From a virus, in IMG/VR virus record IMGVR_UViG_3300010885_041055, positions 1 to 30,005 of that record: a DNA stretch of 30,005 nucleotides; one strand, given 5' to 3'. Below are positions 7,199-19,700 of this stretch, piece after piece. The translations under genes were made by a program, and so were the position numbers. Position 1 is the stretch's first letter, and every line of letters starts with the position of its first letter. The notes beneath the pieces are model-generated. The model was not told the origin of the DNA. It did not search any database and worked only from the letters and a program-made list of their open reading frames with translations.

Positions 7199-10100
7199 AT
7201 GGCTATTATTTCCAGACAAACTAGTCTTTTGGCAGCAGAAGATTGGAAAAAAATATATCAGACCTTTCGCGAGGCTGATTTTACTACCTACGATTTCGAA
7301 ACATTGCGTAAAAGCATGATCGATTATATTAAAATTTACTATCCTGAAGATTTTAATGATTTTACCGAAAGTAGTGAATTTATAGCTCTTATTGATCTTG
7401 TTGCCTTCATGGGTCAAAATCTTGCGTTCAGGACTGATTTAAATGCAAGAGAAAATTTCTTAGACACAGCCGAGCGTAGAGATAGCGTTTTAAAACTGGC
7501 CAAACTGATTAGTTATAATCCCAAGAGATCCACACAGGCCTCTGGTTATTTAAAAATTGATAGTGTGTCAACCACAGAGAATTTATTTGACAGCGACGGA
7601 TTTAATCTAAGTAACTCTATTATAAATTGGAACGATCCAGCCAGTGACAATTGGTTAGAACAATTTACCACAATATTAAATGCAGGATTGACCAGCAGTC
7701 AAGTCATTGGGCGTCCAGGTAATAGTCAGGTACTGAATGGTATTACTACAGATGAATATAATTTAAATATTTCTCCTGACGTTGTGCCAGTATATCGATA
7801 TGAGTCAGCAGTTGAGGGTACACGTTCCTCCTTTGAGATTGTTAGTGCAACTAGTGTAAACAAACCTTATATATATGAAGCTGCACCAGACTTCTATAAA
7901 GTTTTTAATTTTTTGTATCGCAATGATAATACTGGAAATGCTAGTAATAATACGGGTTTCTTTTTTTATTTTAAACAAGGCGAACTGGCCAGTTTGGACT
8001 TTAATGTAGCAGAAGCGTTACCAAATAAAGTAATCAATATTGATATAAACAATATCAACAACACTGACGTGTGGTTGTATAGTTTAAATAGTAATGGAAC
8101 AACACAAGCTCTTTGGACTCCTGTGCCATCAACCTCTGGTATCAATGTAATTTACCATAATATTAAACAACGTAACCTATATCAGATCAATACTCGAGCA
8201 GCAGATCAAATCAGCCTGGTGTTTGGTGATGGTGCCTTTTCTAATGTTCCACAAGGTAATTTTAGACTATACTACAGAACAAGCAACGGATTAAGTTACA
8301 AGATTGCACCCGACGAAATGAGAGCCATTTCTGTATCTTTTAATTATATAAGCCGTCAAAATCGCACAGAAACCATTACATTCCGCGCCAGTTTAAAGTA
8401 CACTGTTGCCAATGCAGCAACAAGAGAATCAACAGAACACATTAGACAAAAAGCTCCTCAGCAGTATTATACTCAAAATCGTATGATCACTGGAGAAGAT
8501 TATAACATCTTACCTTACACTTCTTTCAGCAAGATTATTAAAACAAAAGCCATTAACCGTACCAGTTCGGGATTGAGTCGATATCTTGACATGTTGGATA
8601 CCACTGGAAAATACAGCAGTACCAATATCTTTGGTCAAGATGGAGTGCTATACTTTAACGAGTATGTAAAAACATTTACGTTTGGTTTTAACAATGCAAA
8701 TGATGTGCAGAAGATATTGTATAATCAAATTATTAATAATATTATTGCAAGTAGAGAAATGTTGCACTATTATTATTCTACTGCTCCCTTTATTACTTCT
8801 ACTTCTGTTTCATTGCCCGCGGGTCAACTAATAATTGGTCGACGATATGTGATTGACTCAGTTGGTACCACAGACTGGATTGCCCTGGGTGCAACAGAAA
8901 ATAAAACTGGTATTAACTTTATTGCCACCGGAACTGGAGTTAATACCGGAATTGGAGTTGGTACTGCATACGAAGTGTCTACATCGTGGAAATTAAGCAC
9001 AATTGGTAGTAACAGCGCCACTGGATATTTCATTCGCAATGAATTACCATTGGATCTATCTACTAGTATTGGCGCAACAACCAGATATCTACGGTCAGGG
9101 GCAACTATTAAATTCTTGGCACCTGCTGGGTATTATTTTAACACAGCTAATTCCTTATTGCCTGGGGCACCAAAACAAGCCGACGACAAGTTGTTTATGT
9201 ATGCGTCAATTGTTGAAGTTTTAGGAAATGGTACCAACAACGGATTAGGAAATTTTACAAACGGAGTTGGACCAGTAACATTAAATACAAAAGTGCCAAG
9301 TGGTGCGATCATTGATTCTATTATTCCTGTATTTAAGAACAACTTTGGCACTGGATTTTCAAGTTTTATAGTTAGCAATATTGTTGCCTACAATAATTTT
9401 GGATTAACTTACAGTGCTGTATCGCAATCTTGGAGAATTATTCCAAGTATAGAATTAATGAATGATACAACCTGGATGTTAAAATTTGAGTACAACAACA
9501 GTACTAATAAATTTTTGGTAAGTCATAAAGGAAGTGAGTATATATTTCACAGTCCGGTTGAAACAACATTCTATTTTGACAATTCATTGAAAATTTACGA
9601 TAGTAAAACTGCGTCAGTTATATACGATCATATTAAAGTTTTAAAATCTAACCCTGGGCCAGACTCAGTTTTACCATTAGGTAGGGATGCCCAATGGAGT
9701 GTTCACAAAACATTTACCGACGGTGATGGTTTCACTGACAGTAGAAGAATTTATTTAACATTTGGTGACACCAATAATGATGGAGTTCCTGATGATCCAA
9801 AGTTGTTTGAGTTTATTGTCAACCCACAGACCAACCCAAAATCCAAATTGATTTTCTTTCAATTGGTAAACAGTATGGATTATAATAAGTATGCCGAACT
9901 TAATCTAGTTGGCAGCGGTGTAATTATTTCTAGTTATGCAACACGAAACGAAATATTAGTTGATGCTAATCTATTTTTTCCCGGACAGGTGTTATATGCA
10001 ACTGATGAAAATAAGTTTTATTCAATCATTATGAACACTGCAATTGGCACCACAGGTAATTCAGTCAGTGCTGAATTAAAAAAATATGTAGCATACATAG

Positions 10101-10759
10101 GAAGGCAAGATCTTTTTTATCAATACAGACACAATTCACCAAATACCAGACGGGTTGATCCGAGTATCAGCAATATTATTGATCTATATGTATTGACATC
10201 AGCCTATGACACTGAATATCGTCATTGGATTCAAGATTCTTCTAATACTATCACAATGCCCACTGCTCCAGCTAATACTGAGTTGACAATGGATTTTTCT
10301 GAGTTAAATAACATCAAGTCAATCAGCGATACAATTATTTTTCAAAGTTCAAATTATAAACCTATTTTTGGTGACAAGGCCGATCATAATTTACAAGCAA
10401 TATTTAAAGTGGTAAAAAATCCAAATTTAAACATCAGTGATGCAGATATAAAAACATCTGTTATTAATATGATCAATAATTATTTTGATATAAACAATTG
10501 GGATTTTGGCGAAACTTTTTACTTCAGTGAACTATCTGCATATCTGCACACCACATTGAGTCCAAATATTGCCAGTATTATTATTGTTCCTAGAGACTCC
10601 AATATTTCGTTTGGCAATTTATATCAAATAAATGCTGAGCCAAACGAAATCATTATCAGCGCCGCAACTGTGGGTGATGTTGAGATTATTTCAGCAGTAA
10701 ACGCTTTGCAGTTAAATCAAGGTTTGTCTTCACTTAAAAATAACAACACATTTCAATAG
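7199..10759 (+). CDS. 6: Baseplate wedge subunit, gp6-like, enlarged
   Basis: A 1,186-residue wedge protein of the T4 gp6 family (Baseplate_J-like). gp6 forms the ring of wedges that opens at sheath contraction. The N-terminus is characteristic: YDFETLRKSMIDYIKIYYPE (about 31-50), FNDFTESSEFIALIDLVAFM, then GQNLAFRTDLNARENFLDTA followed by ERRDSV. The middle has the J-like segment RESTEHIRQKAPQQYYTQNR (about 405-424), then MITGEDYN. T4 gp6 has 660 residues. Part of the extra length is an insert holding a short module (542-591) that also occurs twice in the next protein. The gene starts 49 bases after gp25 with no clear ribosome binding site and ends 7 bases before the giant gene. Confidence 0.88.
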   Translation: MAIISRQTSLLAAEDWKKIYQTFREADFTTYDFETLRKSMIDYIKIYYPEDFNDFTESSEFIALIDLVAFMGQNLAFRTDLNARENFLDTAERRDSVLKLAKLISYNPKRSTQASGYLKIDSVSTTENLFDSDGFNLSNSIINWNDPASDNWLEQFTTILNAGLTSSQVIGRPGNSQVLNGITTDEYNLNISPDVVPVYRYESAVEGTRSSFEIVSATSVNKPYIYEAAPDFYKVFNFLYRNDNTGNASNNTGFFFYFKQGELASLDFNVAEALPNKVINIDINNINNTDVWLYSLNSNGTTQALWTPVPSTSGINVIYHNIKQRNLYQINTRAADQISLVFGDGAFSNVPQGNFRLYYRTSNGLSYKIAPDEMRAISVSFNYISRQNRTETITFRASLKYTVANAATRESTEHIRQKAPQQYYTQNRMITGEDYNILPYTSFSKIIKTKAINRTSSGLSRYLDMLDTTGKYSSTNIFGQDGVLYFNEYVKTFTFGFNNANDVQKILYNQIINNIIASREMLHYYYSTAPFITSTSVSLPAGQLIIGRRYVIDSVGTTDWIALGATENKTGINFIATGTGVNTGIGVGTAYEVSTSWKLSTIGSNSATGYFIRNELPLDLSTSIGATTRYLRSGATIKFLAPAGYYFNTANSLLPGAPKQADDKLFMYASIVEVLGNGTNNGLGNFTNGVGPVTLNTKVPSGAIIDSIIPVFKNNFGTGFSSFIVSNIVAYNNFGLTYSAVSQSWRIIPSIELMNDTTWMLKFEYNNSTNKFLVSHKGSEYIFHSPVETTFYFDNSLKIYDSKTASVIYDHIKVLKSNPGPDSVLPLGRDAQWSVHKTFTDGDGFTDSRRIYLTFGDTNNDGVPDDPKLFEFIVNPQTNPKSKLIFFQLVNSMDYNKYAELNLVGSGVIISSYATRNEILVDANLFFPGQVLYATDENKFYSIIMNTAIGTTGNSVSAELKKYVAYIGRQDLFYQYRHNSPNTRRVDPSISNIIDLYVLTSAYDTEYRHWIQDSSNTITMPTAPANTELTMDFSELNNIKSISDTIIFQSSNYKPIFGDKADHNLQAIFKVVKNPNLNISDADIKTSVINMINNYFDINNWDFGETFYFSELSAYLHTTLSPNIASIIIVPRDSNISFGNLYQINAEPNEIIISAATVGDVEIISAVNALQLNQGLSSLKNNNTFQ
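8822..8971 (+). repeat. Shared 45-50-residue module, copy 1 (in gp6)
   Basis: Residues 542-591 of the gp6-like protein: GQLIIGRRYVIDSVGTTDWI, then ALGA, later FIATGTG and a GIGVGTAY end. The pattern (G-x-x-x-x-G-x-x-Y-x-I, G-x-T-D-aromatic, IG or LG, then F-x-ATG-x-G) recurs twice in the downstream giant protein. The DNA is well diverged between copies, so the similarity is at protein level. Confidence 0.75.
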
Positions 10760-10766
10760 GTAAACA

Positions 10767-13700
10767 ATGGCCACTAGCAGAAAGACAATAAATTTTCTTC
10801 CAGATATTTTTAAAACTGATGTTAATAAAAAGTTTTTAGGGGCAACGCTTGATCAATTGATTAGCGAACCAAAACTTTCCAAAATCAACGGTTTCATTGG
10901 TAGAAAATTCTCACCGGCAGTGACGCCCAGTAATAATTATATACAAGAACCTACAACTCAACGTGGTGACTATCAATTTGAGCCAGCAGTGGTTGTTAAA
11001 AATAGTAGCAATGATCTTGATTTATACAGTGACTACACCGACCTGGTAGATAAAATTAACTATTACGGAGGAATAACTGATAATCAAGACCGACTATTCA
11101 AATCTGAATATTACAGTTATACGCCCAGGATTGATTTAGATAAATTTATTAATTATACTCGATATTACTGGTTACCAAATGGCCCAACTGAGGTTCCGGT
11201 TTCACCGGGGGTCAGTCCTACTCCTAAAACATTTACAATCACAAAAGGTGACAACGGATATACCACCGATCAAACAGGATCACAAATTAATCCCGATATT
11301 ACTTTGGTGCGTGGAGTCACCTATCAATTTGATCTCAATCAGGCTGGGTCCGAGTTTTGGATTCAATCAGAACCGGGGTTTGATGGAATAAAAGATTATA
11401 ATAACAATGTGTCAAGTCGATTAATATACGGTACCACTGGTAACGGAACAGAGTCGGGGACTTTAACCTTTACAGTGCCTGACAGTCAGGCCCAAGATTA
11501 TTATTTTAAGATGCCATTGTTAAGTTTTGTTGATTATGCAGTCAGCCAATCTTTTTCAAGTCTTGACGGAAATTACTGGTATGCTGGTGCTACCCCAGTT
11601 AGTGATATTGATGGATCAACAAGATACCCTAATTTGTCGTATATTATATTTGTTTCAAACAGCACTGATCCTAACGACTGGGTTGATTATATAGGTAATG
11701 TTGTTCCGGTTGAGCGCAGATCTGGGGTATGGCAAATTACGTTGGACCCTAACTTTCAAATACGTTTGGTATACATTAGAGATATTCCCAAAGGTTACAA
11801 AGTTCGTGCCAATAAAGGAAGTATACATACTGGATTTGAGTTTTTTAAAAATACAACCGGCAATCTATTAAGAATACCTGCAATTACTGCACCATTATCT
11901 GTGCTATATTATCAAGACAGCTTGAATTCATCTTTTACTGGTAAGATTTTTATTGTCAACGCATCAGGTGCAGCAATTGATGTTGTAACTGATATTCTTG
12001 GGAAACTTACATATACAAGTCCCAACGGAGTTGTACTGACCAATGGGCTAAAAATCTCTTTTGCCGCTTCGGTTACTCCTGCTTTGTATAGAAATAAATC
12101 ATACATAGTTGAAGGAGTAGGTATTGGTATTAAACTAGTAGATTTTAACAAGTTGAAACCAATTGAAAGTAATGTACCTGATTCATCTATTCCGTTTGAT
12201 ACTGAACCTTTTGACTCAAGTACTTTTGACCAACCGGTTCCTGGAATTCCACTGGTTGATTACATTATTATGAATCGAGCATCAATTGATTTAAATGCAT
12301 GGTCACGTGGTAATTTTTGGTTTCACGAAGATGTTATAATAAAAACTGCAGAATATATAGGTGTTGCTGTAACAATTGATCATACACAAAGAGCCACACG
12401 ACCTATCATTGAATTTGAAGCAGACTTGCAATTATTTAACAACGGAAGAATATTGTTAGACGCAATTGACAGGGCCGACTTGCAAATTAAAAATACCGGG
12501 CCAGTGTCATCGTGGGTTAAAATAACTGACGCATTTACGCAGATTCATAATAAAACTGTGTCAGACCCATTGATTAAATTGATGAGATATGTTGAAAAAC
12601 AAGTAACTATTTTTCCCAATGACATTGACATAAATGTCAGATCTAAATTGTTTCGCATAGACTTTAAAGACCGGTCTACCGAGATACTATTTGACGGAAC
12701 CGGAACTGGATCTATCAAAACAATTGCTGGGTCTACACATATTACAGATGCTGCTACAATCAACCAAACTCCTAAAACTGATTTTCGCATAGAACTTGAA
12801 ATAGGATCAACCCTACATACTGCTAGCGGACAATATATTGGTAAAGTAAAAACAATATTCAACAGCAGTGAATTGCTGTTGGTCAGTCCTGCAGCAGTGA
12901 GCTATACCAGCACTGGTTTTAAATATAACAAGCCCAAGATAGAATTAGTTGCAATTTCTACCGCTGATGCGTACGATACAGTTGTGGTTAAAACAGGAAT
13001 TAATGCCAAACAAAGTTATTGGTTCAACGGCAGCACCTGGACATTGGCACAACAAAAAACATCAATTAATCAATCACCATTATTTGATGTAGTAGACAAT
13101 CAAGATCAAAGTTTTTCTGACTCTGTTGCCTATCGTCAAAGTAAATTTGCTGGGACCAAAATATTTTCTTATAAGACGGGTTCGGGCACCAATGATATAG
13201 TACTTGGGTTTAGTTTGAGCTATAGTAATATTGGAAATTCAATTGCAGATATTAACTTTGATAACAATTTTGAAATTGATTCATTTATATACAATCCAGT
13301 GACCGAACAGACTAAAAAAGTGTCAACTGGTTATCTACGTAAAAACATTAATCGATACAACTCTAGTAGAGTTAATGTATGGGCCACAGTAGCGGAACCA
13401 AGTAAACAATATCAGCATATAACCAACGAGTATGACGGTCAAACCAGTTATTTTGAAATTGACATACTTCCAACAACTGAAACCAATGAGCCCAATCTTA
13501 AAGTTTTTATTAATAATAAAATTATTAATCGCCTGGAGTTTTCAATTGAATCCGTTGGAATCCGGAATGCAATCAACATAAATCGAACCATGACCAAAGG
13601 TGATAAGATTGACATTTTAATTTATAATAATCAATCGGTAAGCAAACTGGGGTATTATGGAATTCCAAGTAATCTAGAATTTAACGCACAAAATCTTCCA

Positions 13701-16700
13701 ATTACATCAGTCACATTGGGACAACTACGAGGTCACTGGTATGCAATTGGTCGAAATACTTCTTTTGTAACCGGTGATATACTTGCCAGTAACAACCTAC
13801 GTGACCTAGACACCAGATATCAAAGTGGTGTGATTTTGCAACATTCGGCACCAACAATATATAGTTCATTATTTTTAATTGATTCACAAGTTAATTTGAT
13901 GAGTGGCATTGAACTTGCTCGCAGAGATTATACCAAGTTTAAAAACAAATTTCTAGAATTGTGTTTGACCACTGAAGGACTTGACCCAACAAATCCATCG
14001 GGCGGCGTTGAAACTATTCTAAAAATTATTAATGGAGTAAAGAATTCTACATTTGCCTGGCACTACACTGACATGTTGGCCTGGGGAAAAAACTACGTAA
14101 CTGATGAATATAAAATTGTTGATACTCAGAATAAAATATATTCTATTGCAAACATTTATGCAACAATAGGCGACTTTATATATCCCAATTCTGGACTAAC
14201 TAACAAAGGCCTGCTAGTTTATCTCAATAACAGACTATTGGTAATTGGATTGGATTATTTGATAGTTTCTGGTACCCCTGCGATAACACTAACTACAAAT
14301 ATTATCATTGGCGACATGTTGGTAATCAAAGGATATAAAAATACTGATGGCAGTTATATCCCAGAAACACCAACCAAATTGGGTTTATTTCCAAAACATG
14401 TGCCGTCTATATTAACAGACACAACTTACCGAACACCGGTGCAGGTGATACAAGGGCACGATGGTAGTTTAACTCCGGTATTTGGCGATCTCAGGGATAC
14501 GTATCTGATTGAACTTGAAAAACGAATATACAACAATCTTAAGACTGAATATAATACTCAACTGTTTGATATAATGTCTGTCATCCCTGGAAAATTTCGA
14601 CAGAGAGATTACTCTATTAAAGAGTTCAACCAGGTATTAAATACTGAATTTTTAAAATGGGTTGGTACCAATCAGATTGATTTTGGAACCAATGAATTTT
14701 TTAAATCAAATGATCCGTTTACTTGGAATTATAATCAAACCAGTGACACGATTGATGGGGAAACATTACTTGGATACTGGAGGGGTATTTACAAATATTT
14801 TTATGATACCGACCGACCGCATTCACATCCTTGGGAGATGTTAGGGATAGCAGAAAAACCAGTCTGGTGGGAGTTCCATTATGGTGCAGCACCATATCGA
14901 TCCGATAACACAATGTGGATTGATTTAAAACTTGGGTATTCTCAAGGTACTGCTGCTGTTAATGAAACTTATGCTCGCCCAGGATTATTAAATATTATCC
15001 CAGTTGATATTGATGGTAATTTATTACCGCCAACGGCGCACCTGGTAAAGAATTTTGATGGAACCAAATTCAGTCAAGGATATATAATTGGTGATCATGG
15101 GCCAGTTGAATCGGCCTGGAGAAGAACAAGCGAATATCCTTTTGCATTGCAACGAGCACTGGCATTGCTGAAACCTGCTCGGTACTTTGGATTATTGTTT
15201 GATTCAACAGCATATCAAAAAGATACAATCCTGAATCAATATATTATACAAAAAACCAACAAGCGAGTCACTGCTGGGGCCATTGTTATCAATGGAGAAA
15301 ATGATACTGCCCGTGCCAGTGGTTACTTGAATTGGATACATGGTCACCTGACCAATTTGGGAATTGATGCAGCAGTTCATATTCGATCTGTCCTGAACAA
15401 TTTGGATGTTAAACTTGGTTACAAGATTGCTGGATATACTGACAAAAAATACATTACTGCATTATTAGAACAATTTAGTCCGACTAGTACAAGTCAAACT
15501 GTTATTGTGCCTGATGAAAATTATGTAATACATTTGAATAAAAGTGTTCCAATTCGCCGAGCAACTTACAGTGCAGTAATTGTACAAAAAACTGGAACCG
15601 GTTATCGGATCAATGGCTACAATCTGCATTATCCGTACTTTACTGTAATACCCAGCGAGTTCAATAATAATGCCTATGTGATTTCAGCCTTGTCTCGACG
15701 TGCAACAATATTCAATGACTATAAAAAACAAAAAATTGTTGTACCGTACGGTTACGAATTTAAAAATGAGCAACAAGTTGTTGACTTTTTAGTTGGTTAT
15801 GAGCGGTATTTAACTTCTCAAGGATTTGTATTTAATAAATTTGATACTGATCTGAAACATCTGACAGATTGGGTACTCAGTGCCAAAGAATTTTTAACTT
15901 GGTCATTACAAGGATGGCGTCCCGGCAACGTAATTGTTTTAAGTCCAGTATCATATATCTTGAAAATATATAGTGCTGACTCAGTGGTTGATTCAATCAC
16001 AAACCAAATTGGCAATTCTCAAATTCTAGGCCCTAATTTCAATGTTATTCGTAACGATGAGACCAGTATCCTAAGAGAGCCAGGACTGACTACTATTACT
16101 GTAATCTCTGGACAAACTATTGCATTTGCTGAATTAAATTTAGTTCAGTATGAACATGCATTGGTATTTGACAATGTGACTGTCTTTAATGATATTGTAT
16201 ACAAACCGGAATTAGGTAGTAGGCAATATAGATTAAAACTTGTTGGTAATAAAACAGGTGATTGGGATGGCGCTCTTAATCCACCAGGATTCATTTATAA
16301 TACCGGTAAGATTGATGAATGGCAACCGGGTCGCGATTTTATCAAAGCCGATATTGTTAAATACAAGAATCAAAAATACACAGCAATTAAAGATATACCC
16401 GGTACCAATACGTTTAACTTTGATAACTGGAGTATCTTAGATAGGCCGCTCGAATCTGGACTTATACCAAACTTTGCACTCAATGCTAGCAAGTTCATTG
16501 ACATTTATGACATTGACAGCCCAATCATTGACGAGCAATTTGATACGTTTAGTAATGGCTTAATTGGATACAGAAGTAGATCTTATCTAGAAGATTTAGG
16601 TATGGATCAAAATACACAGAGCAAATTCTATCAAGGATACATCAAAGAAAAAGGTACTAAAAATTCTATTTCTGCTTTGTTCAACGGTCAGTTTGATAAT

Positions 16701-19700
16701 CTAACCAATGAATTCGGACTTTTTGAAGAATGGGGATTAAGAGTTGGAGAATATGGTGCGACTCGATCCAAGTTAAGCATTGAGCTGATATTAGATGAAT
16801 CAAAATTTAAAAATAATCCATCAGTATTCAAATTGTTAAATTCTAGTGATTACTCAATTGAGCCAGTCATAAGCATTCGCCCTGGACAATTATTAGTACG
16901 CCCATTGGATTATAAAGTGCCAATCTTTTTAGATCGTCCATTGGGGTTGAATTACGAAACTGACATTAAATCTGCCGGGTACGTCAACGTCAATGACGTG
17001 GACTTTACATTATTTGATTTTAGTAACTTTTCAACACTGGGAATAAAAGTTCTTTCATCTTTGGTCAATGGGTTTAAACTTTGGGTGGCTAAAGATTTTA
17101 ACAACGACTGGCAAGTGTATAAAGTAATGCAAGCCAATAATACAGTTGTTACAGTTGAATACAGCCTTGACAATAAAATCAAAGTTACAACAAACTTTGA
17201 CCATGGACTTCAGATTGGTGATGTATTTGCTATCAGAGATTTCAGTGATATAATTGATGGTTTTTATCAGGTACTAAATGTCGAAACACCAAACACATTG
17301 ATAACTATAGTCAACACTGATATAATTATAGAGTTACTTAATAATACAATTGATAGCACCGGTGACTTGTTTATCCTACAAAAATCTCGATACACAAATA
17401 TTGCATCTAGAGATATTGATGTAACAAAAAACTTCAGATCTGTCAACGACACAGTGTGGGTGGATGATATAGATGATGGCACCTGGGCAGTATACAAATA
17501 CAACAACGGTGCTGTTGGAAGTTACAGCGGTATCAATAGTTTCTGGGGCATTGAACAAGGGACAATAACCTTACGTGCAACAGGATTGCCGTACCATAGT
17601 TATGGTAATGTTTCGATTGACATGTCTGCATCTGTTCAAAATTATAATCGATCGTGGCCTTTGTACGCAGGATCAAATGTTGCTGCAACTACCCAGACTA
17701 ACATTGGCACAGGATTGATTGGATTTTGGTTAAACGGTGTTGCAATCTACAGTCCTAAGGGTTCTGATTATTATGCTCCGGGCGACTTTTTATCTATACC
17801 AGAGCTAAACTACAATCTGGCATATTCAGATTACCAAACCTTTGACAAAGACCTAGCTGGTGGGACCATACCCGATGACGGACAATATTTTTATCGTAAT
17901 TTTAGTTTTGCTGAAGCATGGATCAGCGGTGTTGGCGCAACTGGACAATCCAACACCGGTGGAGCACACGAAACAGAATCAATACCGTATTTAAATGGTG
18001 GCCTGATAAACAACGATAACCATAGCAAAATTTTAGGTTTTGCAATTGATGGTTATCCAATTTATGGCCCTTATGGATACAATTCCCCATTGGTGGCAGG
18101 AGCAGTAACAAGAATGCAAACTGGATACACTATACGTAGTTCCGCATATCGAGCACCAACTCAAGCATGTGATCTTACTGCATATCCGATGGGCATGTTT
18201 ATACAAGATTATGTATTTCAATCCTCTGGGCATCTTGATGCACACAACGGTCGTTTCTGCGTTACACCAGAGTATCCAAGTGGAACATATGCATATTTTA
18301 CCACTGTGGATTCCGGTGGCGCACCAGTTTACCCTTATGTAATTGGGCCAACATATTATGGTAATTTACCAAGTGTTGGCAATTCTTTAATTGGCGGGCC
18401 TGGCATTGCACCTGTAGGATTTACATCAATGGTTGATGTGACCTGGACAAAAATTGTTAGTCAAACACCAGCGGTTGATATCAACAGCATAGCTGGCATG
18501 TATTTGTTTGACAAGGTAACTAAAATAATACTCACACGCCTGGATTTTATTGATCCTGCCAAAGGAAGAATTTTAGGCACTGCGCAAGCTGACATAGATT
18601 TTACAACCTCAACAGATCCTGCCAGATACAATCAAGGCACTTCAACCAATTTACCAATTGATTTGGAATACAGTTGGGGTGAACAACAAATAGGTATGAT
18701 CTGGTGGGACTTGGATGTTTGTCGATTCTTTGACTATGAGCAAAGCGATTTAGAATATAGAACTGCTTATTGGGGAAAGTTATTTCCTGGCAGTAGTATC
18801 CATGTGTATGAATGGGTAGCAAGCCATGTATTGCCATCAGCATATGTCGATGCTGGACTAGTTGGTATTCCAAAATTCCAAGATGATAGTGCTTATGTGG
18901 CATTGTCTTATGTAGATTCCAGTACTAACATTTTACAAACCAAATTTTACTTCTGGGTCAGAGGTAATACCACAGTAACATTGCCATCAAAGTCACACAG
19001 TGTGTCTACACTGACTCAAATGATCAACTCGCCTGTTATGCAAAATATACCATATGCAGCGGTATTAAGTGGCAATAGTATTGCATTATATAATATTGGA
19101 AGATTTTTAAAAGAAAAAAACACAGCTCTGCATATTGATTACAATGTTGTACTGAATGAAAATATTATCCATAGCGAATTTGAATTGTTCCAAGAAGGCA
19201 ATAAAGATAGTATTATGCATCCTCGTATTGAGGACAAATTAATTGATAGTATCGTTGGAGCAGATATAAACAACAATATTGTACCCGATCCTAGTTTATC
19301 GCCTGGTGATCGTATAGGATTGTCAGTTAGACCAAGGCAAACACTAATTATCAATAGATTAAAAGCTGTCAAGGATATGACAATTTTTATTAATACAGTA
19401 TTGATCAAGTATCCAGTAACGTCTCGTATTATAAACAAAGAAACTATCTATTCAAATAATTTTTATGCATATCAGCCAATTCCGGACACATCTCAATTTG
19501 ATTATACCGTGAACACATTTGAAGAAGTGGACTATATGCCAGAAGTGGGAGCCGGATCGTTTATAGTTGGTAAAAAATACATTATTACAGCAATAGGCAA
19601 CACTGACTTTACTGCAATTGGATCTATAGCAAACACATTGGGTGTAATATTCACAGCAACTGGCCCGGGCACAGGTACCGGGTATGCCTATCCTAGTCGC